Assembly: GCA_903895475.1 (NCBI GenBank)
Contig: CAITUF010000304.1
Location: forward strand, 1-5,077
Origin: an uncultured Opitutia bacterium
GTDB taxonomy: Bacteria; Verrucomicrobiota; Verrucomicrobiia; Opitutales; UBA953
Length of the DNA: 5,077 nt
Reading direction: 5' to 3'
Part shown: in pieces, positions 1 through 5,077 of the stretch
How positions within the stretch are numbered: the stretch's first letter is position 1
Layout: each line of letters opens with the position of its first letter
The notes under the pieces: generated by a model
Seen by the model: the letters and a program-made list of their open reading frames with translations, nothing else
The model's database searches: none
What the model was told of the DNA's origin: nothing
Made by a program: the position numbers and the translations under genes

Positions 1-2259
1 ACGAACACGTCGATCCTCGCTAGCTTCGCGAACTTGTTGCCCGAATCCGCGAAAGAAGGCCTCCGCGATTCGGCGGTGGCTCGCTCCCAGGCTGATTGGT
101 TGGTCGGCATGAACGCCACACGTTTCTCGACGATTCGCATCGGCGGTGCCTTACGTCGCGAGTCCTATTCCGCTGGTCGGGTGCAGACGCCGACGCTCAT
201 GCTCATCGTTGAACGCGAGCTCGAGATCCGCCGTTTCGTCCCGAAGACCTTTTGGAAAATTGAGGCTAATTTTGACGTCGCTGCTGGCCAGTATCGCGGC
301 GTCGCCCAAGTCCCTGGCGTCACCGATCGTAAAGATGCGGAACGTTTCTTTGAAGAAGCCGCGGGTCGCAAGGTCGCTGCAGAATCTGAGCAGCTTGGCG
401 GCGGTAAAGTCAGTGATGAGCGTAAGCCCAAGAAAGAAAGCGCGCCTCGCCTGCTGGATTTGACCACCTTGCAACGCGAAGGTAACCGCCGCTTTGGTTT
501 CTCGGCCAAGACGACCCTCTCCGCCGCGCAACGTCTCTACGAGCACCATAAGGCGCTCACCTACCCGCGAACGGACTCCCAGTACCTCCCCGAGGACCAC
601 GTCGCCACCGCCAAGGAAGTCATGGCATCCCTCGCCGGCGGGCATTCCGTCGGCCAGCACGCCCGTGAAGTCCTCAGTAAGGGCTGGGTCGATTCGGCGG
701 GTAAGCGTGTCTTTGATAATAAGAAGGTTAGTGACCACTTTGCGATCGTCCCGACTGGCACCATCCCACACGGCCTGAGTGATGTCGAAGAACGTATCTA
801 CGACCTCGTCGTTCGGCGCTTTGTTGCCGTGTTCTTCCCGATGGCCGAGTTTGAGGAAACGGTCCGCACGACCATGGTGGGCCCGCATAATTTCCGCACG
901 ACCGGCAAGGTACTGGTCGTTTCCGGTTGGCGTGCCGTCTGGGGTCAGGAAGCCGATGCCGAAGAAGACAAGGATAAGGAAGGGGCGGCTAATTTGCCTG
1001 CGCTCAGCGCCGCCGACGGTAACCCCGCCCAAGCCAAGCTTGTTGACCTGAACGTCAAGCAGGACGCTACCAAGCCCCCCGCCCGCTACAACGAAGCCTC
1101 ATTGCTCGGCGCGATGGAAAACGCGGGTAAGCTCGTCGACGATGAAGCCCTCGCCGAAGCGATGAAGGAACGTGGCCTCGGTACTCCAGCCACCCGCGCC
1201 GCCACCATCGAAGAACTCCTCAGCGACAATAAGAAGTATATCGAGCGCCAAGGCAAAGAACTCGTTCCCTTGGCCAAGGCCTTCCAGCTGCACCAGTTCA
1301 TCCACAAGATGAAGCTATCGTTCCTCTCGGAAGCCCGCCTGACGGGTGAGTGGGAATACAAGCTCCGTCTTATTGAACAGGGCAAGTTGCCCGTGAAGCA
1401 ATTCATCGCTGAGATTAAGGCACAGGTGAAGGAGATGGTGGAATTGGGCGGCCAGGAAGAAGCCCCCACCCAAGTCGAGCCCACGGTCCTCTCCCCTTCT
1501 GACGGCAAGCCCATGCTCACCAATGGGGAGAGCTTCTTCTCGCAGGATCGTTCGGAAGACGGCAAGAAGCCCATGGTCTTGGCCTACATCGGCATCAATG
1601 GCCACACCATGACGTCGCAAGAACTCGCCGAACTCGTCGAGAAGCGACGCATCGGACCATTCACGGACTTTAAGTCGATGAAGTCGGGCAAGAATTTCAC
1701 GGGCTTTATCGACCTCGTCGATGAAGACTCGATTGTTTCCTGGAAGGACAAGCCCGCCGAGAAGCCCGCTGCCCCCGTAACAGGCGAAGGGGCGGCCAAG
1801 CCGAAGAAGGTCAAAGCCAAGAAGCCTACCGGCCGACTCAAGGCCGTCTTGTTCTTAGCGCCCCGCGAAGGCGTGGATGGTAATCCCGACGCCTTTGATA
1901 CCGATTGGCCGATCCTGGGCGATTGTCCGGTCTCCGGCCTGCCCGTCCAACATACGCCCACCAACGGCTACCGTGTCTGCCCCCAGAGGGCCCAAGCCGC
2001 CGGCGCTAAGAAGACTTTTAGTCTGAACGCCGAGATGCTCAAGGCACCGATCACTGCCGACGATGTTCGCGCGATCCTCACTCAAGGTATGTCCCCGCTG
2101 AAGAAGTTCATCTCGAAACGCACTAACCGTGGCTTCGAGGCCTTCCTTATCGCCGATAAGGAGAAGGGTTGGTGGTTCGCTTTCCCGCCGCGCAAGCCGA
2201 AGGGTCCGAAGAAAGGTACCGTCGCTACCGACGTGCCGGACGAGAACAAACCGTTCTAA
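1..2259 (+). CDS. topB: DNA topoisomerase III (type IA), 5'-truncated by the window edge
   Basis: Type IA topoisomerase, which cuts one DNA strand through a 5'-phosphotyrosine link, passes a strand and reseals. The frame is open from base 1 and ends at TAA 2257-2259, giving 752 visible residues. Motifs in order: GRVQTPTL (175-198); TYPRTDS, whose Tyr codon 562-564 (visible residue 188) is the expected catalytic tyrosine; SDHFAIVPTG (730-759); GLGTPATRAATIE (1174-1212). TYPRTDSQYLP followed by an acidic residue fits TopB better than TopA, which usually has TYMRTDS. In E. coli TopB this Tyr is residue 328, so about 140 residues, including the metal-binding TOPRIM domain, lie to the left. The C-terminus has two copies of the topoisomerase C-terminal repeat (about 1606-1743 and 2050-2193, the second ending FPPR), separated by a Lys/Ala/Pro-rich linker (about 1747-1845). 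The zinc ribbons that often precede such repeats lack most cysteines; the visible product has only two Cys. The start codon is not visible. Confidence 0.93.
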   Translation, partial: TNTSILASFANLLPESAKEGLRDSAVARSQADWLVGMNATRFSTIRIGGALRRESYSAGRVQTPTLMLIVERELEIRRFVPKTFWKIEANFDVAAGQYRGVAQVPGVTDRKDAERFFEEAAGRKVAAESEQLGGGKVSDERKPKKESAPRLLDLTTLQREGNRRFGFSAKTTLSAAQRLYEHHKALTYPRTDSQYLPEDHVATAKEVMASLAGGHSVGQHAREVLSKGWVDSAGKRVFDNKKVSDHFAIVPTGTIPHGLSDVEERIYDLVVRRFVAVFFPMAEFEETVRTTMVGPHNFRTTGKVLVVSGWRAVWGQEADAEEDKDKEGAANLPALSAADGNPAQAKLVDLNVKQDATKPPARYNEASLLGAMENAGKLVDDEALAEAMKERGLGTPATRAATIEELLSDNKKYIERQGKELVPLAKAFQLHQFIHKMKLSFLSEARLTGEWEYKLRLIEQGKLPVKQFIAEIKAQVKEMVELGGQEEAPTQVEPTVLSPSDGKPMLTNGESFFSQDRSEDGKKPMVLAYIGINGHTMTSQELAELVEKRRIGPFTDFKSMKSGKNFTGFIDLVDEDSIVSWKDKPAEKPAAPVTGEGAAKPKKVKAKKPTGRLKAVLFLAPREGVDGNPDAFDTDWPILGDCPVSGLPVQHTPTNGYRVCPQRAQAAGAKKTFSLNAEMLKAPITADDVRAILTQGMSPLKKFISKRTNRGFEAFLIADKEKGWWFAFPPRKPKGPKKGTVATDVPDENKPF

Positions 2260-3030
2260 TCACTTTTCCCAAGTCTGGCGGGGGATGCGAAGTTGCACGG
2301 GAACCTTGAGCTCGTCTTCCATGAAGCGGAGACGTTCGAGGTCATCCGGTGCTCCGTCTTCACCCTTTTTTAACTTCCCCAGCCATTGCGCACTATACCA
2401 GGCGTAAGCCTCCTTTTTTTGGCCGGCCTCCCACATCGTCCGGGCGCACATGAAGTAGGCGAACCAAGGCACGGTCTTCGCTTGCGTCGCCCGGCGATAG
2501 TAAGCCGCGGCGAGTAAATTGTCCTTAAGTTTAATTTCTGCGAGTTGCCCGGCGGAAATTAAGATGCCGGAATTGCCGCCGGTATGTTCAACGCCGTCTT
2601 CGAAGATGGCCAACCCCAGTTGCGCGTAGCGTCGGAAGATACCTTCTTGAATGTCGGGTGCGACCTTGGCGTAACCGCCGCGGCGCCGAATCTCCCAGTG
2701 CGCAAAGTCGTAGCCGACCGCGTACCCCGTATTTTCCCAAAAGAAGCGGGAGCGCGGATCCAAGGCGCAAGCGGTCTTCATTAGCGCTTCGCAGCCCGCC
2801 CGGTCGCGCTTCTCCCAAAAGACGTAGCTGCGCAACCAGGTCGCATCTGCCACGACCGTGCGTAAGCCGCCAAGGATGCCTAAAAGGACCCCTTGGCCGA
2901 GCGTGGGCTCAAGGTCTTTACGGCTAATCTCAGGCACCGCCTGACGGACGCCCTTCCAAGAGGTTTCCGAGTACGTCCCAGCCCCAAGCAACAGCAGGCT
3001 AGCCACGACCCATGGGGACACCGGGTGCAT
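2260..3030 (-). CDS. Uncharacterised membrane-anchored, Trp-rich helical protein of the ABC operon
   Basis: I do not recognise a named family. The 256-residue product has a short basic-free N-terminus followed by one hydrophobic stretch (about residues 6-19), best read as a signal anchor or uncleaved signal peptide, so the rest probably lies outside the cytoplasm. The remainder looks largely alpha-helical, with patches that resemble TPR-like helix pairs (about 65-100 and 170-215), although no clear TPR consensus can be shown. It is rich in tryptophan: 11 of 256 residues (7, 25, 65, 72, 98, 112, 189, 200, 211, 216, 254). A GGLRTVVADATWLR segment (54-67) looks like the most conserved-type stretch. 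The ATG is two bases after the permease stop and is preceded by GGAGGG at 10 bases, which supports this start. Stop TGA (2260-2262) abuts the topoisomerase stop. The position suggests an accessory part of the transporter; that role is inference. Confidence 0.85.
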   Translation of the reverse strand: MHPVSPWVVASLLLLGAGTYSETSWKGVRQAVPEISRKDLEPTLGQGVLLGILGGLRTVVADATWLRSYVFWEKRDRAGCEALMKTACALDPRSRFFWENTGYAVGYDFAHWEIRRRGGYAKVAPDIQEGIFRRYAQLGLAIFEDGVEHTGGNSGILISAGQLAEIKLKDNLLAAAYYRRATQAKTVPWFAYFMCARTMWEAGQKKEAYAWYSAQWLGKLKKGEDGAPDDLERLRFMEDELKVPVQLRIPRQTWEK

Positions 3031-3032
3031 CG

Positions 3033-3869
3033 TTAGATTTCCCTCCGACGGAAGGCCAAGCTCGCCAAGGCTAAAAAGGCGACAAGGTAGAATAGTCCTG
3101 ATAAAACGACGGACCAGACCGCCGTCCCAGAAATGGCTGTTGGGTCGAGTACCAGCGTATCACCGATATTAAACTGCTGGAGGTTGGGGATGACGCGACT
3201 CGAGATCCAGAGGAGGGTTTTGGTCACCATGCTCGCATCGCTAGGCTTGAGTAAGGCTTCTTGGGCGAGCCATTGCAGCTGGCCAGCGACGATAGCCATT
3301 GCGCCCACGATCACCGTAAAGAGGAAGGTGCGCGCCACGGCTGAAACCATGAGCACCATCGCGGCGACCACGCCGAGGCGTAACCACTGGAGAACGGCAA
3401 ACGACGCCAGTCCACTGACACTGAAGTCGGGCGCCACCCGGCCGGTTTCAGCGGCCAGCACAATGAGTTCTTGGGTACGGCTCCAGAGGATTACCCCTTG
3501 GAGGAAAGCCAAACTGAAGACAAAGACGCCCAGGACCGCCCAAGTACCGAGGAATTTACCTAGCAAGAATTCCGTCCGGCTCAGCGGCTTGGCCAGCAAT
3601 GTCAGCGCCGTACGGTTTTCGATTTCCGCAAAGAACAACTGCGCGGTCATGACGAGCGCCAGAACTGAGCCGAAGAGGAACATCCCACCAAAGGCGAAGT
3701 CGGCCACAAACTTGAGTTCGCTATGGCCAAAGTCCATGAAGCGTAAGGAAACCGAGGACACGACCATGGCGGCTGAAAGCACCAGCAGGAAAGCGAAGAA
3801 GCGTTGGCGGATCGCCTCCAAAAAGGTGATGCGGGCAATCCAGCTGGTTCGGTTCAGGCGGGCGTTCAT
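3033..3869 (-). CDS. ABC-2 type transporter permease
   Basis: Membrane subunit of an ABC-2 family exporter, working in the inner membrane with the ATPase encoded just upstream. The 278-residue product has six likely membrane segments at about residues 24-41, 58-80, 107-128, 160-178, 182-200 and 251-272. Between segments 2 and 3 the cytoplasmic stretch AEIENRTALTLLAKPLSRTE (81-100), followed by FLLGKFLG, matches the E-x-x-x-[RG]-T...LLAKP-[LV]-S-R-x-E-F pattern of NosY/ABC-2 permeases, the coupling region facing the ATPase. The frame is open 63 codons further upstream (to 4058), but that extension lies within the ATPase gene and encodes Arg/Pro-rich nonsense-like sequence. I therefore chose the ATG at 3867-3869, one base after the ATPase stop (TAAcATG). 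There is no good Shine-Dalgarno site, so coupling to the ATPase is likely. The substrate cannot be told from sequence. Confidence 0.9.
   Translation of the reverse strand: MNARLNRTSWIARITFLEAIRQRFFAFLLVLSAAMVVSSVSLRFMDFGHSELKFVADFAFGGMFLFGSVLALVMTAQLFFAEIENRTALTLLAKPLSRTEFLLGKFLGTWAVLGVFVFSLAFLQGVILWSRTQELIVLAAETGRVAPDFSVSGLASFAVLQWLRLGVVAAMVLMVSAVARTFLFTVIVGAMAIVAGQLQWLAQEALLKPSDASMVTKTLLWISSRVIPNLQQFNIGDTLVLDPTAISGTAVWSVVLSGLFYLVAFLALASLAFRRREI
3041..3046 (-). promoter_or_regulatory. Ribosome binding site for the membrane-anchored protein gene
   Basis: The minus strand reads GGAGGG here, 10 bases upstream of the ATG at 3028-3030, and it lies inside the last codons of the permease gene. It is the clearest Shine-Dalgarno sequence in the operon and fixes the start of the last gene. 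The two upstream junctions (permease and ATPase) lack such a strong site and probably depend on translational coupling. Confidence 0.6.
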
Positions 3870-3870
3870 G

Positions 3871-4728
3871 TTAGGCGTCACGGCTACCGGTGACCAGTTC
3901 GCGGAAGAGGTCTTCCAGCGAACGGCGGGGGTGAGTAATCGAAGTGACCGTCGCCCCATGGGCGGCCAGGGCGGCTTCAGCGGCCTGCCGAGCCTGCGGC
4001 GTAAGGTCGGCGACCGTGATGACGTGGCGATCGCGCTGGGCGAGGACTTCATCCACACGCCCTTCGAGGACGAGGCGACCTCGATCCATGATGGCTACTC
4101 GGTCACAGACTTGTTCGACCTGTCCAAGAAGATGCGAGCAAAGTACAATGGTCTTACCCTTAGCACGCATGGCGTTGATCATGCGTCCGATGGCCGCAGA
4201 GCCGACTGGGTCAACCCCGGCGGTGGGTTCGTCGAGGATGACGAGTTCGGGGTCATGGACAATCGCCTGCGCCAGCCCGATGCGTTGCAGCATACCTTTC
4301 GAGTAGGTGCCAATCGGACGGCTGGCAGCTTCGGTCATCGCCGCGAGTTCCAGAGAGGCCTCGACGGCTTCGTTGACTTTTTCCGCGGGTACGCCGCTCA
4401 AGCGCGCGCAATATTGCACGAGCTCGCGGCCGGTGAGGAATTTATGGAAATAGGGAGCCTCCGGTAAAAAGCCCGTACGCTGACGGGCCTCCGAGGTAGC
4501 GGAGGGAAAGCCGAGGATACTGATGGCGCCGGACGTCGCTGGGATTAACCCGAGCACAATCTTCAGAGTCGTGCTCTTGCCGCAACCATTCGGGCCCAGC
4601 AGGCCAAAGACCTGGCCGCGCGGAATCTCCAAGGAGAGGTTATCGACCGCCCGTAATTTGACACCCCGCAAACCCACCCGGAAATCCTTGGTGAGGCCTT
4701 GGACTGAAATGGCGCTACTCGTGCTCAT
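3871..4728 (-). CDS. ABC transporter ATP-binding protein (ABC-2 exporter type)
   Basis: Cytoplasmic ATPase that powers the permease encoded next to it. The 285-residue product has all ABC motifs: Walker A GPNGCGKST (45-53), signature YSKGM (142-146) in place of the classical LSGGQ, Walker B LVILDE (162-167) with catalytic Glu167, D-loop AGVDP (170-174) and switch His199. The Q-loop reads GFLPE (86-90), with Glu where many ABC proteins have Gln; GYLPE-like forms are common in the CcmA/NatA-type ATPases paired with ABC-2 permeases, so I read this as a subfamily trait. After about residue 235 there is a small C-terminal domain ending SLEDLFRELV, typical of the same group. The ATG overlaps the acylphosphatase stop in ATGA (4725-4728), and no Shine-Dalgarno site is visible, which points to stop-start coupling. 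The substrate is unknown; multidrug, lipid or polysaccharide export or Na+ extrusion are all possible. Confidence 0.95.
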   Translation of the reverse strand: MSTSSAISVQGLTKDFRVGLRGVKLRAVDNLSLEIPRGQVFGLLGPNGCGKSTTLKIVLGLIPATSGAISILGFPSATSEARQRTGFLPEAPYFHKFLTGRELVQYCARLSGVPAEKVNEAVEASLELAAMTEAASRPIGTYSKGMLQRIGLAQAIVHDPELVILDEPTAGVDPVGSAAIGRMINAMRAKGKTIVLCSHLLGQVEQVCDRVAIMDRGRLVLEGRVDEVLAQRDRHVITVADLTPQARQAAEAALAAHGATVTSITHPRRSLEDLFRELVTGSRDA

Positions 4729-5006
4729 CGCTTGATCGAGAAGGTTTGGGTTGTCCGTAAGCCAGCAAAAGACCGCTCTTCGACATGGCGGATATGCCCG
4801 TCCAGCGACTTAACAATCTCGGCTCCGAATGCATCGAGCTCTTTCTCGGCCCCCTCCGCATGCAGGTAGACCCGTCCGTCCGTCAGGTTTTGGATTGAAC
4901 CCGTGACATCGAAACCGCGGGCAATTCCAAGGACTTGGGCACGAAACCCCACCCCTTGGACACGGCCAGTGTACCAGACTTCCCGATGGGAGACATGGGT
5001 TGACAT
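4725..5006 (-). CDS. acyP: Acylphosphatase
   Basis: Small cytoplasmic enzyme that hydrolyses carboxyl-phosphate anhydrides such as acetyl phosphate, 1,3-bisphosphoglycerate or carbamoyl phosphate. The 93-residue length is normal for the family. Both signature regions are complete: TGRVQGVGFR (13-22), with the phosphate-binding loop and catalytic Arg22, and GSIQNLTDGRVYLHAEG (36-52), with catalytic Asn40 and the N-x3-G-x-V-x5-G spacing. The ATG at 5004-5006 is the only normal start: an in-frame TGA (5025-5027) closes the frame seven codons upstream. No Shine-Dalgarno site precedes the ATG. The stop codon overlaps the ATPase start by four bases, so it is the first gene of the four-gene operon within view. 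Whether its activity relates to the transporter is unclear; shared transcription of unrelated genes is the simplest reading. Confidence 0.95.
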   Translation of the reverse strand: MSTHVSHREVWYTGRVQGVGFRAQVLGIARGFDVTGSIQNLTDGRVYLHAEGAEKELDAFGAEIVKSLDGHIRHVEERSFAGLRTTQTFSIKR

Positions 5007-5025
5007 TTGGTAAATTGTATAAAAT
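5000..5025 (+). promoter_or_regulatory. Possible divergent promoter (TTGACA with TAAAAT)
   Basis: The plus strand has a perfect TTGACA (5000-5005), overlapping the first codons of acyP, and TATAAAAT at 5018-5025. The spacer to TAAAAT (5020-5025) is 14 bases, shorter than the usual 16-18, so this is a weak call. It would start transcripts near 5032 and could serve a gene beginning at 5065. It shares the same AT-rich patch as the minus-strand -10 candidate. Confidence 0.25.
5014..5021 (-). promoter_or_regulatory. Candidate -10 element for the acyP-ABC operon
   Basis: The minus strand reads TATACAAT; its last six bases, TACAAT, differ from TATAAT at one position. It stands in the only AT-rich patch upstream of the operon. 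No good -35 hexamer lies 16-18 bases upstream (GGGACG is the nearest, a poor match). Counting about seven bases from the -10 places the transcription start at or within a base or two of the acyP ATG, which would make the message leaderless or nearly so; this agrees with the absent Shine-Dalgarno site. Confidence 0.35.
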
Positions 5026-5064
5026 CATTGGACTTTCGTCCCCTACAGCAACCGCAATCCTCCT

Positions 5065-5077
5065 ATGACCACCCTCC
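5065..5077 (+). CDS. Possible start of a divergent gene (four codons visible)
   Basis: An ATG at 5065-5067 opens a frame reading M-T-T-L up to the window edge. The only support is its position downstream of a possible plus-strand promoter, divergent from acyP. The bases before it are pyrimidine-rich (CCTCCT) and give no Shine-Dalgarno site on this strand. No function can be suggested from four residues, and this may well be a chance ATG. Confidence 0.18.

Noticed and set aside
151..1032. A 293-codon open frame on the minus strand inside topB
   Set aside because: It is also in exact antisense register with a clear topoisomerase gene, so its openness follows from low use of TTA, CTA and TCA codons. 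No motif or ribosome site supports it.
2243..2268. Possible terminator after topB (stem AGAAC/GTTCT, then TTTT)
   Set aside because: The stem has only five pairs with two G-C pairs at most, the T run is short and starts several bases later, and it is followed by CCC. It is not convincing as an intrinsic terminator.
3870..4058. Longer permease start at 4058 (63 extra N-terminal residues)
   Set aside because: The extension lies wholly inside the ATPase gene, reads as Arg/Pro/Ser-rich out-of-frame sequence, and would bury the well-placed ATG one base after the ATPase stop.
3133..4467. A 444-codon open frame on the plus strand, antisense to the permease and ATPase genes
   Set aside because: Its codons are in exact antisense register with the ATPase, so stops would require TTA, CTA or TCA codons, which are rare in this GC-rich coding DNA. 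The translation has no recognisable motif, whereas the minus strand encodes intact ABC motifs.
3871..4728. Glu in the Q-loop and YSKGM signature as signs of a defective ATPase
   Set aside because: Both variants are usual in the CcmA/NatA-like ATPases paired with ABC-2 permeases, and Walker A, Walker B Glu and the switch His are intact.
4810..5028. A 72-codon minus-strand frame overlapping acyP
   Set aside because: It lies in another frame over most of a gene with complete acylphosphatase signatures, and its own product is Pro/Gly/Cys-rich without recognisable features.

Overview
The window holds five protein-coding genes with almost no space between them. The DNA is moderately GC-rich. The organism is a bacterium; the flavour of the proteins (topoisomerase III with Lys/Ala/Pro-rich tail, ABC-2 exporter followed by a membrane-anchored Trp-rich helical protein) reminds me of Verrucomicrobiota/Opitutae, but this is an impression from memory and not a demonstrated placement.

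Layout. Bases 1-2259 (+) are the 3' three quarters of a type IA DNA topoisomerase of the topoisomerase III (TopB) kind; its N-terminal TOPRIM domain lies left of the window. Directly abutting it, tail to tail with no base between the stop codons, is a minus-strand cluster that reads from right to left: an acylphosphatase (4725-5006), an ABC transporter ATPase (3871-4728), an ABC-2 type permease (3033-3869) and an uncharacterised membrane-anchored protein (2260-3030). The junctions are a 4-base ATGA overlap, a 1-base gap and a 2-base gap, so these four genes very probably form one translationally coupled operon. Bases 5007-5077 are intergenic and carry AT-rich promoter-like sequence; a divergent plus-strand gene may begin at 5065, but only four codons are visible.

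How the genes work together. The ATPase and the permease should form one exporter-like ABC-2 complex of unknown substrate. The anchored protein is placed like an accessory subunit, but this is inferred only from the tight spacing. The acylphosphatase is a small housekeeping enzyme that may simply share the promoter. The topoisomerase is functionally unrelated and is transcribed towards the cluster.

I see no tRNA, rRNA, CRISPR array, insertion sequence or phage gene, and no strong sign of a wholly new system. The points most worth a second look are the loss of zinc-binding cysteines in the topoisomerase tail, the zero-gap convergent junction, the three-gene exporter unit, and a possible leaderless start for the acylphosphatase.
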